Shown piece by piece: positions 7,914 through 14,680 of a DNA stretch of 64,000 nucleotides. Numbering within the stretch: the first letter of the stretch is position 1; each line of letters opens with the position of its first letter. Under the pieces are notes generated by a model that ran no database searches, was not told the origin of the DNA, and was given only the letters and a program-made list of their open reading frames with translations. Made by a program: the position numbers and the translations under genes. The stretch spans positions 434,001-498,000 of the forward strand of contig NZ_JAKQZA010000003.1 in assembly GCF_023008165.1 (NCBI RefSeq), written 5' to 3'. This stretch comes from Kordiimonas laminariae (GTDB lineage: Bacteria > Pseudomonadota > Alphaproteobacteria > Sphingomonadales > Kordiimonadaceae).

Positions 7914-9131
7914 CTACTGCTGGTTATTGGTACTAGTAAGAACCGGTTCATAATCAGGTTCTAAAAGTACACGAACAAGCGTGTTAATCTTGTCGGTGAA
8001 TTCGCGGTTAACTCCTCCATTGCTGCCATAAATGAGGACTATATTTTCATCCGGAAAATAGTGGTATTTGGCTTCAAAAGCGGGGATACTATTATTGCTC
8101 CTACTGCCTGCACCCGGATTCGATATCCACGGTGTGCCTGTCCAGGTTTCCAATATCTCAATACCGTATCCATAATCGATATCGGACTCATCGGTTGATG
8201 TAACGCCAATATGACGGGTATGTAAAAGATCGAGCAAGTCCCTGCGCAGAACCTTCCCGGCATAAAGCGCCTTATGCCAAGCATAAAGGTCATCGACCGA
8301 AGACAAGAGCCCGACACTACCTTGTAAATAAAGCGGTAATTTATCCTGAATCATAAGGCGGTCAGGCAAATTACCCCAATTTTCACCATCCTCGCCAACA
8401 TAGCTGTTAGCCAGTTGTTCAGGTTTCCAATCAGGTATCTGATAACCGGTATTTATTATGCCTGCCGGCTTGAAAAGCTGATGGTTTAGAAAGGCTTCAA
8501 AGGACTGACCAGAGCGTCGCTCAATAATAAGCGCCAACAGATTATAGCCCTCGTCAAATCCGATCTGCCTATCCCCGGGCTGAAAGGTAAAAGTTGGTAA
8601 AAAGAACGCCGGATTAAAACTGTTCTCTCTGGCAAAAACATCCTCTAAAAAGTCGCTTTCATCTACAGCTTCCAGAACATCCAGGCCCTCCTCACCAAGT
8701 AAACCCGGTGTATGTGTAAGCAAGTTATGAACAGTGATATGCTGTTTGGCTTTAGGAACATTATCAAAGAAATCAGGAAGCGTATCATCCAGCGAAAGCT
8801 TGTTTTGCTCTACCAGTTTCAGAACAGCGGTTGCTGTAAAATATTGTGTAAGCGAGTTTGTTGCGAAAACTGTGTCCATCTTATTGGGGACACTTTGTTC
8901 TCGGTTCGCAAGGCCGTACCCTTGGGCATGAAGTATTTTGCCGTTTTGGGCAATCAAAAGCGTTCCAGAAAAATCGTTGGTGACATAGTCCCCTATAAAA
9001 CGCTCTAGTTTTGTAGCAGGAACTTCGTATGCTTGATTTTCATTGGTAGGTGGAAGCGCATAAACAGGTACAGAACTTAATATAAGCCCTCCGGTCACCA
9101 TTCGGTGAATAGCAGTTTTTAAGTTAATCAT
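7914..9131 (-). CDS. class C beta-lactamase-fold protein with altered catalytic motifs
   Basis: A 405-residue exported protein of the serine beta-lactamase/class C penicillin-binding-like family (signal peptide ending near VPVYA). The family outline is intact (FSGTLLIAQNGKILHAQGYGLANR, HNLLTHTPGL, FKPAGIINTGY). The catalytic SxxK motif reads S93-L-T-Q96, so the general-base lysine is replaced by glutamine. The YxN motif position reads GFD (191-193), so the tyrosine and asparagine are missing too. The serine alone remains. The paralogue at 31.3-32.5 kb keeps SLTK and YRN. This gene is therefore probably a non-hydrolytic, binding or regulatory member. It has a GAGGA ribosome binding site and opens a three-gene minus-strand group with a hydrolase lipoprotein and an M23 peptidase. 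Confidence 0.85.
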   Translation of the reverse strand: MINLKTAIHRMVTGGLILSSVPVYALPPTNENQAYEVPATKLERFIGDYVTNDFSGTLLIAQNGKILHAQGYGLANREQSVPNKMDTVFATNSLTQYFTATAVLKLVEQNKLSLDDTLPDFFDNVPKAKQHITVHNLLTHTPGLLGEEGLDVLEAVDESDFLEDVFARENSFNPAFFLPTFTFQPGDRQIGFDEGYNLLALIIERRSGQSFEAFLNHQLFKPAGIINTGYQIPDWKPEQLANSYVGEDGENWGNLPDRLMIQDKLPLYLQGSVGLLSSVDDLYAWHKALYAGKVLRRDLLDLLHTRHIGVTSTDESDIDYGYGIEILETWTGTPWISNPGAGSRSNNSIPAFEAKYHYFPDENIVLIYGSNGGVNREFTDKINTLVRVLLEPDYEPVLTSTNNQQ

Positions 9132-9269
9132 CTCTATTCCTCGTCACTGTCTTATTTGGCCTTTCATTGATGGCCTTGTTATTTTCTTAGCGATTTCTCA
9201 CTAGTTCCTTATCTTGAATTTTTCCTTAGGCTTCTAATAACCCTTCTGATAACATAGCTCGTATATTAA

Positions 9270-9311
9270 TCATTAATTATCGTAATTCAATCATTAATGA
9301 TCGAATTGCGA
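9270..9311. promoter_or_regulatory. tandem imperfect 21-bp direct repeats, candidate operator
   Basis: Two 21-bp units start at 9270 and 9291. Both open with TCATTAAT and contain ATCG, and 16 of 21 positions match. The 21-bp period is two helical turns, so a repressor could load on one DNA face. They lie between the divergent serine-hydrolase-like gene and the DUF2975/HTH pair. The small HTH protein encoded next door is the natural candidate to bind, which is inference. Confidence 0.45.
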
Positions 9312-9359
9312 TGTTTTGATGATAAATTATTGATTGTGTGGATAAGTAAGGGCAAGCGT

Positions 9360-9899
9360 GTGGTAACGGAAAATAGAGTTCGTATTCAAAAACTGAGCCG
9401 TCGTCTCAATATTGTTGCAGCGGCATTATTGTATGGCCTTCCGGTTTTGACATTATTGTATTGGATTTCTTTCAACTACCTGCCTGAAAATCTGAATGTG
9501 TGGGCCAGTGTGCCAAATCAACCGATTTCCATACAAATAGGTTTACAAGCATTTGCAGCTGCACTAGTTCCATTGTCACCGGTGCTCTATGGGCTAATCA
9601 ATTTACGGCGCTGGTTAGGGTATTTAAAGGATGGGACTATCTTCATTGAACAAACCGCACAATGTCTTCGTAGTCTCGGCTTTGCCTTGATGTTCCTGAT
9701 CATCACCAATATTATATTCGATGTATTAATCAGTCTTATTTTAACGCAAGATAACGGCTCTCACCTAGGTCATTATATAGAATTGGATATCTATCTGTCC
9801 GATTTTTTCCCGCTTTTTCTTGGCGGTGTTATCGTACTCATTTCCCGGGTAATTCATGAGGCGGTTGATTTACAACAAGAACAGTCATTAACGATTTAG
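9360..9899 (+). CDS. DUF2975 membrane protein
   Basis: A small protein with four predicted membrane helices that matches DUF2975: RIQKLSRRLNIVAAALLYGLPVL, then LFALINLRR-type spacing around LYGLINLRRWLGYLKDGTIF, and a last helix before IHEAVDLQQEQSLTI. DUF2975 proteins are almost always encoded directly before a YozG-type HTH regulator, as here (two-base gap). The role is unknown; the pairing suggests a membrane protein that modulates the regulator. An ATG at 9297 extends the frame by 21 residues, but that extension lies inside the tandem repeat block and looks non-coding. The GTG at 9360 has an AAGGG ribosome binding site and matches the usual N-terminus. The start is uncertain. Confidence 0.75.
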   Translation: MVTENRVRIQKLSRRLNIVAAALLYGLPVLTLLYWISFNYLPENLNVWASVPNQPISIQIGLQAFAAALVPLSPVLYGLINLRRWLGYLKDGTIFIEQTAQCLRSLGFALMFLIITNIIFDVLISLILTQDNGSHLGHYIELDIYLSDFFPLFLGGVIVLISRVIHEAVDLQQEQSLTI

Positions 9900-9901
9900 A
9901 T

Positions 9902-10117
9902 ATGACCATAATTATTAATTTAGATATCATGCTAGCAAAGCGGAAGATGCAGTCAAAAGAACTAGCAAGCCGGATAGGTGTCACTGTGCAAAATCTTTCC
10001 ATTCTAAAACGGGGGAAAGCCAGAGCTGTACGCCTTGAAACACTGAATGCTATTTGCAAGGTTTTAGAGTGCCAACCAGGGGACATCCTCGAATTTCAAG
10101 ATGAAGCGCAAGATTAA
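9902..10117 (+). CDS. YozG-type small HTH (Cro/C1) regulator
   Basis: A 71-residue protein that is almost entirely one helix-turn-helix domain: MLAKRKMQSKELASRIGVTVQNLSILKRGKARAVRLETLNAICKVLECQPGDIL. This is the standard architecture of the YozG/COG3655 family. It begins two bases after the DUF2975 stop, so the pair is translationally linked. These regulators are thought to act with the membrane partner. The 21-bp repeats upstream of the pair are a plausible autoregulatory site. Confidence 0.88.
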   Translation: MTIIINLDIMLAKRKMQSKELASRIGVTVQNLSILKRGKARAVRLETLNAICKVLECQPGDILEFQDEAQD

Positions 10118-10267
10118 GAATGATAGAAGCAAAGCGCTTTTGCGTTCCATAGAGCCTGACGGGGAACAGTGAAGGGGGGTTACAGCGTGTGTGTGGATAG
10201 GACTGTGGATTAAAAATCCTGAACCAATCTTTTAGCTCATATCAATCAGCATGCCCGGTGACTTCTC

Positions 10268-10362
10268 TTTCATAAGATTACCGAACTTTATGTGTCAAAA
10301 GCCGACAAAACATGAGGAATTCTGTGGAATCCAGTCGTACCTATTGCTTCACCCAACAATAC
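10268..10362 (+). repeat. dispersed intergenic repeat, copy B
   Basis: Contains TTTATGTGTCAAAA near 10289 and GGAATTCTGTGGAA near 10317, followed by a CCA...TCACCC tail. The same order of words is found in copy C near 13.29-13.40 kb (ATTCTGTGAAACGCCA, then ATCACCC). It lies in the gene-free stretch between the HTH gene and the AhpD-like gene (10118-10423), which otherwise holds only the hairpin at 10363-10400. Confidence 0.5.
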
Positions 10363-10400
10363 CCATAGGGACATAATCGCACCGGATTATGCCCCTATGG
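10363..10400. terminator. long near-perfect hairpin between convergent genes
   Basis: Two 16-base arms (CCATAGGGACATAATC at 10363-10378 and GATTATGCCCCTATGG at 10385-10400) pair with one mismatch around a six-base loop GCACCG. It stands between the ends of the convergent HTH and AhpD-like genes, where a bidirectional terminator is expected. No U-tract follows on either strand, so it may instead be an mRNA-stabilising or repeat-derived hairpin. Confidence 0.45.
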
Positions 10401-10423
10401 AGGCTGATATCGTTAAACCAGCA

Positions 10424-10996
10424 TTAAGCTTCACGAATAACTGGTTTTACCCAGCGTTTGTGAGCAGCTTCTTTATCCAGCGGCGTACCGGCAATTGAAT
10501 TAGTGTAGTTACTAATAAGTTTAACTGCTAATGCCAAAATCACTTCAAGAGCCTGCTGCGAATTATAGCCCGCATCAAAAAATTCCTGTAGCTGCATTTG
10601 CGAGACCTTCCCCCGGTTTGCAATCAACAGCCGCGTAAATTGACTCAAGGCATTTTGTTTAGAATTGGAAAGACTTCCTCCACCTCTTAAAGCTTCAATA
10701 TCTTTCTCAGATAGCCCACTTTGTTCTGCTAAAATACTATGCCACGGGACACAGTAGTTACATTCATTCTCATAATTCGCGGTCAGATATACGACCTGCC
10801 GCTCCTGTGCATTTAAACTGGCAGTATTGAAGCCATCCCACATGAATGTGTATCCAGCCAACAATTGCGGACTGAGCGCCATAACTTTTTCAACATTGGG
10901 AATCATTCCAAAATTTGCTTCTGCTTTTTCAAGCCATTCTACTGAAGCCTCCGGCGCAGTATCTTTTTCAAGTAATGGGAAAATTTCTGTATTCAT
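10424..10996 (-). CDS. carboxymuconolactone decarboxylase / AhpD-like family protein
   Basis: A 190-residue, mostly helical protein with the AhpD-like CxxC motif in NECNYCVPWHSILAEQSGLSEKDIEAL, which includes the conserved histidine three residues after the second Cys. In this family the CxxC pair gives disulfide reductase or peroxidase-linked activity. Members with this N-terminal extension (FPLLEKDTAPE...) are usually annotated as peroxidase-related enzymes. The ATG at 10996 has an AAGGA ribosome binding site eight bases upstream, while the in-frame ATG at 11011 does not. It is the last gene of the tautomerase-SDR-AhpD set controlled by, or at least divergent from, a LysR gene. Confidence 0.85.
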   Translation of the reverse strand: MNTEIFPLLEKDTAPEASVEWLEKAEANFGMIPNVEKVMALSPQLLAGYTFMWDGFNTASLNAQERQVVYLTANYENECNYCVPWHSILAEQSGLSEKDIEALRGGGSLSNSKQNALSQFTRLLIANRGKVSQMQLQEFFDAGYNSQQALEVILALAVKLISNYTNSIAGTPLDKEAAHKRWVKPVIREA

Positions 10997-11043
10997 GATT
11001 TCATCCTTCATTCGGATTATTTACCTCAGCTGGTCAATAATCA

Positions 11044-11901
11044 TCAGGTGTTTGTCTTGCTTTCGGTGTTTAATTTGGCTTGGCGTCGCTCATAAGATTT
11101 CATCGCGTTTCCGATCAAAAAACCAAAGAGATGAACAGGCCACGAACGCGGGATAAGGCGATTTTCCCAGGCATACAATTTATTAAGCAATCCAGACACA
11201 ACGCTCATTTTACGTCCAAGATTACGTAAGCCAGTACGTGCAACAGTTTCCGGGCGTTGTGGGATCATAGGCAAGAGCGCGGCATTCAACTTTAAACCAG
11301 CAGCAAATGGTGTGGAGGTAAGCCCAGGTGACAGTGTCAGAACATCAATACCACTGCTTTTCATTTCAGCGGTAAGGGCTTCTCCCAAGGTTAGGATATA
11401 AGCTTTTGTCGCTGCATATGCGGCAAAATTTGGGATGCCCTGATAGGCAAACAAACTAGACACCAAAATGATACCAGACCGCTTGTTTCCGTGGGTATTA
11501 TTCGCCGCCATGTTTTTACCGAATAAATGAGCAAGCTCACTTGGAACATCTACATTCAGCTTCAACATCCTACCAAGGTCTGCATAATCTTTTTCTAAAA
11601 ACGGGCCCATCTCGTCGATGCCCGCGCTGGCTATTAACAGGCTCACATTGAGATCATTAACACTGTTATAAAGCGCCTGAGCAGCACCAACCTGAACAAG
11701 ATCCATCGCCACAACCCGGGTGTTGATCTGATATTCCGATACAAGCTCTTTTGATAACCGCTCAAGAGCAGCCTGATTTCTTGCCACGAGAATAAGATCA
11801 AACTTTTGTTTGGCGAGTTCACGGGCGAACTCTTCACCTATTCCTGATGATGCACCGGTAACTAACGCCCAGCCTTCATATGTTTTTTTCAAGTTTTTCA
11901 T
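11044..11901 (-). CDS. short-chain dehydrogenase/reductase (SDR)
   Basis: A 285-residue classical SDR. It has the nucleotide-binding motif TGASSGIGEEF near residues 15-25, and an LLIASAGID strand in place of NNAG. The catalytic set is in SSLFAYQGIPNFAAYAATKAY, where the Tyr and Lys are spaced YxxxK and the Ser lies 13 residues before. It probably oxidises or reduces an alcohol/ketone with NAD(P)H. A C-terminal basic tail follows a hydrophobic patch (RSWPVHLFGFLIGNAMKS). It stands between the tautomerase and the AhpD-like gene, all on the minus strand, suggesting one small catabolic or detoxification transcript. Confidence 0.88.
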   Translation of the reverse strand: MKNLKKTYEGWALVTGASSGIGEEFARELAKQKFDLILVARNQAALERLSKELVSEYQINTRVVAMDLVQVGAAQALYNSVNDLNVSLLIASAGIDEMGPFLEKDYADLGRMLKLNVDVPSELAHLFGKNMAANNTHGNKRSGIILVSSLFAYQGIPNFAAYAATKAYILTLGEALTAEMKSSGIDVLTLSPGLTSTPFAAGLKLNAALLPMIPQRPETVARTGLRNLGRKMSVVSGLLNKLYAWENRLIPRSWPVHLFGFLIGNAMKSYERRQAKLNTESKTNT

Positions 11902-11928
11902 TGGTTGTTTCCTTTGCTCAGCGCGCGA

Positions 11929-12144
11929 TCAATCAGCAATCATGGCTTTCACATCATCAAGACCAAGCGCATTGCCTCCAACACCCCACTGGCCATCCTT
12001 TACTTCTTCAATCACCACCCAAGTGGCATCGCGCAGCTTTTCGCTGGTCACCTCCAAAACAGAGTCCGTTACTTTTTCGATTAATTCTTTTGACTGAGAT
12101 TGACTGAGTTCATCTTTGAAAACTTTGACAGTTATAAGCGGCAT
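11929..12144 (-). CDS. 4-oxalocrotonate tautomerase family protein
   Basis: A 71-residue tautomerase. The chain from the ATG at 12144 begins Met-Pro-Leu-Ile-Thr-Val, giving the N-terminal proline that is the catalytic base after Met removal. The pattern VKVFKDELSQSQSKELIEKVTDSV and TWVVIEEV fits the family. An in-frame start at 12219 would hide the proline, so it was not used; AAGGA lies nine bases before 12144. It starts the transcript that continues into the SDR and AhpD-like genes, and is divergent from a LysR regulator. Confidence 0.88.
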   Translation of the reverse strand: MPLITVKVFKDELSQSQSKELIEKVTDSVLEVTSEKLRDATWVVIEEVKDGQWGVGGNALGLDDVKAMIAD

Positions 12145-12270
12145 TTTATTTTTCCTTAGCTGCTGTTCATCCGTGAAATACGTTGGCCTTCGGCTTGGGA
12201 TAAACATAATATTCGCCACTCAGGGGATAAATGACTTGAAAAGCAAAGGATTGATGCGCTTAATGCACAA

Positions 12271-13161
12271 ATGAATCAAATATCTAACATGCAATTGTTT
12301 GTAAAAGTGGTTGAGGAAGGCAGTTTCTCTGCGACAGCAAGGCTTTTAGGTGTCAGGCCATCATCGGTATCAAGACAAATATCGCATTTAGAGGATGAGC
12401 TGGGAACGCGGCTTTTTCACCGCACTACACGCAGGCAAAGCCTTACCGAGGCGGGGCAGATTTACTATCAACATGCAATGCGGATAGTGAAAGATATTGA
12501 AGAAGCAAAACAGTCGGTCAGCCAGTTAGCCGCAACACCTAAAGGGCATTTACATGTCACTGTAGAAACAGATTTTGCCGCCGCTTTTATTGCCCCGATT
12601 TTACCGGAGTTTTTCGAAAAGTATCCCGATGTCCAAATTCGGTTTTCCATGAACACGGATAATATAGACATTGTTGATAACGCCATTGATCTTGCGATAC
12701 GCTTTGGGCACCTTGACGATTCCGGATTGATTGCCCGGAAAATTGCCACAAGCTCTTCTGTGATTTGTGCTAGCCCTGAATATCTTGCCAGACACGGAAC
12801 CCCAACCCATCCAAGCCAGCTTACCGAGCACAACTGTTTATCTTTCAGAACGGCGCCGGGGAAGAATTACTGGAAATTCCAAGAAAACCAGCAAATATTG
12901 GAAATCCCAATTTCCGGTAACCTGAATGCTAATAACCTGACATTCCTGAAAGAGCTTGCTCTCACGGGGCAAGGAATCATCATGATCCCTTCCTGGATGG
13001 TGCAAGCTGCCATTAAGGATAAACAGCTAACCCCACTGCTTGGACCCTTTGCTCTGATGCCATCCTCAACCCCTATCAGTGCAGTCTTTGCAAATAATCG
13101 GCATCTGGCTCCGAAGGTCCGAGCATTTGTCGACTTTTTATCTGATAAACTGAAAAAATAG
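12271..13161 (+). CDS. LysR-family transcriptional regulator
   Basis: A 296-residue LysR regulator. The N-terminal winged helix (FVKVVEEGSFSATARLLGVRPSSVSRQISHLEDELGTRLFHRTTRR) and linker helix are typical, and the C-terminal periplasmic-binding-like effector domain begins near residue 90. It belongs to the CrgA/PA-type subgroup (PKGHLHVTVETDFAAAFIAPILPEFFEKYPDV). It is transcribed away from the tautomerase-SDR-AhpD operon with 126 bases between starts. The shared region has a TGCGCTTAATGCA sequence (T-N11-A) just before its start. Control of the divergent operon is inferred from this layout. Confidence 0.92.
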   Translation: MNQISNMQLFVKVVEEGSFSATARLLGVRPSSVSRQISHLEDELGTRLFHRTTRRQSLTEAGQIYYQHAMRIVKDIEEAKQSVSQLAATPKGHLHVTVETDFAAAFIAPILPEFFEKYPDVQIRFSMNTDNIDIVDNAIDLAIRFGHLDDSGLIARKIATSSSVICASPEYLARHGTPTHPSQLTEHNCLSFRTAPGKNYWKFQENQQILEIPISGNLNANNLTFLKELALTGQGIIMIPSWMVQAAIKDKQLTPLLGPFALMPSSTPISAVFANNRHLAPKVRAFVDFLSDKLKK

Positions 13162-13264
13162 ACTCACCAATCACTCTATAACTCTATGGTTTTCAACTAG
13201 TCCAGCAAAGTGTTTGATCCTTAAAAGCACAACACGCCACACACCACGGCATGTTTCAAAGCCG

Positions 13265-13400
13265 TCCGATTAGCGCATTTTATGTGTCAAAAATTATGGA
13301 TTATCTCAAGATATGCGGCATACTGTTGCAACTTATGTATCAACGGTTGATAAAAGATAAGGGATTCTGTGAAACGCCATCATGCGCCTTACATCACCCA
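13265..13400 (+). repeat. dispersed intergenic repeat, copy C
   Basis: Contains TTTATGTGTCAAAA, ATTATGGATTATC, CTTATGTATCAACGG and ATTCTGTGAAACGCCA in that order. It shares its first half with copy A and its last part with copy B, so the three look like decayed copies of one element of about 130 bases. The in-frame ATG at 13382 for the next gene falls inside the repeat, which is one reason to prefer the ATG at 13412. Confidence 0.55.
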
Positions 13401-13411
13401 CAAATTATGCG

Positions 13412-13960
13412 ATGAATAAAGACCAGCCAGCATTTGATGTACGAGTGCCTCTCAAACGTAGAAATATGAAACGTTTGATTATCACCCCACTGTTTGCCAG
13501 TCTCTGGATTTTATTGGGCACATACCTGCTACCGGAGGATGCTTTAAATTTATCCAGAATTGATAGCCCCACGGCATTTACAGTATGGGATTTTTTAGGG
13601 GTAATATTCATTGGCACAGGGGTGGTGACGCTCTTTAAAGCTGCTGCGTTTGCCCGCCGTTCCTTGAATACTGTAGGCGAATGGCATTTCAGGCTAGATA
13701 ATGAGTATTTGATCTGGGATGTCCCAAATCACGCGCACGGACAAGAGACGGGCTTTCGTTCTGCTCTCTCAGATATCACTGGGATTGAAGAACGATACAT
13801 TCATAAGCACGAAGCCGTGGATGAGACCGAATATTGGGCTCACTTCCATAATAAACCATCTATTCAATTGCAGCGCTATTCAGGAATATCATTACCATGG
13901 TTAATATCTGAGATTTCCAAACAAGGCGTGACGTACAACAAAACAAACATACATCAATGA
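13412..13960 (+). CDS. hypothetical two-helix membrane protein with PH-like cytosolic region
   Basis: A 182-residue protein not recognised by name. It has a basic N-terminus (LKRRNMKR), two hydrophobic helices (around ITPLFASLWILLGTYLL and DFLGVIFIGTGVVTLFKAA), and a C-terminal domain of about 100 residues with alternating beta strands (WHFRLDNEYLIWDVPN..., TGIEERYIHKHEAVDE...). Two helices followed by such strands resemble bacterial PH-like or DUF-type stress proteins. The start at 13412 was preferred over 13382 because the latter lies in a repeat. It precedes a DUF3592 gene on the same strand by about 80 bases. Confidence 0.6.
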   Translation: MNKDQPAFDVRVPLKRRNMKRLIITPLFASLWILLGTYLLPEDALNLSRIDSPTAFTVWDFLGVIFIGTGVVTLFKAAAFARRSLNTVGEWHFRLDNEYLIWDVPNHAHGQETGFRSALSDITGIEERYIHKHEAVDETEYWAHFHNKPSIQLQRYSGISLPWLISEISKQGVTYNKTNIHQ

Positions 13961-14042
13961 AACTTCCTAACTAGGGAATTCGGAGCCTTTTCCGCCCACT
14001 TACAGAGAAGCATTCAAGGCAAGCTACATGAGGTAATTTTAT

Positions 14043-14534
14043 ATGGTGGAAGTGTTACATTCTTTCTTCGAGAACCTCCTTGATGGAGATAAGCAAGCTC
14101 TTTTCATAGCTTCGAGTGCCTATATTATTTTAATGGGGGTTATGAGCCTCATTTATCAGTGGCGGGTTAAATTATGGCCAATGGCAATCGGCACCTTAGA
14201 AACAGCTGAAGTATCAGGGTGGGGGGTACCTCGCGCCGATGACGACCAAAAGTTTGCAGCAAAAGTTGAATATACCTACACGGTGGATGGAAAAGATTAT
14301 TCTGGTAAACGCCTATCGCCGTGGGCTGTTCTAGTTACATATAACCTGAAGTTTATTATTAGATGGCAGATGAACAGAATAACCAAAATTTCACCTGATA
14401 AAGTTGCGGTTTTTTATAATCCGAAATCACCAGAGAAGAGCTTCCTGATCAAACCAAACACAGCTTCAATACTTATAACTATCCTTATGAGTGGTTTACT
14501 TCCAGTCATCATATTTAAAGGCCTAGGGCTGTAA
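14043..14534 (+). CDS. DUF3592 membrane protein
   Basis: A 163-residue protein with an N-terminal membrane helix (SSAYIILMGVMSLIYQW), a small beta domain, and a C-terminal helix. It matches DUF3592: WPMAIGTLETAEV, VEYTYTVDGKDYSGKRLSPW, and VAVFYNPKSPEKSFLIKP are the hallmark strands. The function of the family is unknown; it is typically a small membrane protein of envelope or secretion contexts. No ligand site can be named. Confidence 0.8.
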   Translation: MVEVLHSFFENLLDGDKQALFIASSAYIILMGVMSLIYQWRVKLWPMAIGTLETAEVSGWGVPRADDDQKFAAKVEYTYTVDGKDYSGKRLSPWAVLVTYNLKFIIRWQMNRITKISPDKVAVFYNPKSPEKSFLIKPNTASILITILMSGLLPVIIFKGLGL

Positions 14535-14680
14535 GCACACCTGAAACGCTTGCTCGCAACCTAACTATCCAATTGCCCTCTATACCAGTCAGCGCGAAGA
14601 ATAATGATATCAGCATAAAAAACAGATTTCAGATAACTCGGGTTATAATACCAGAGATAAACAGTCTTTATGCCATTCAT

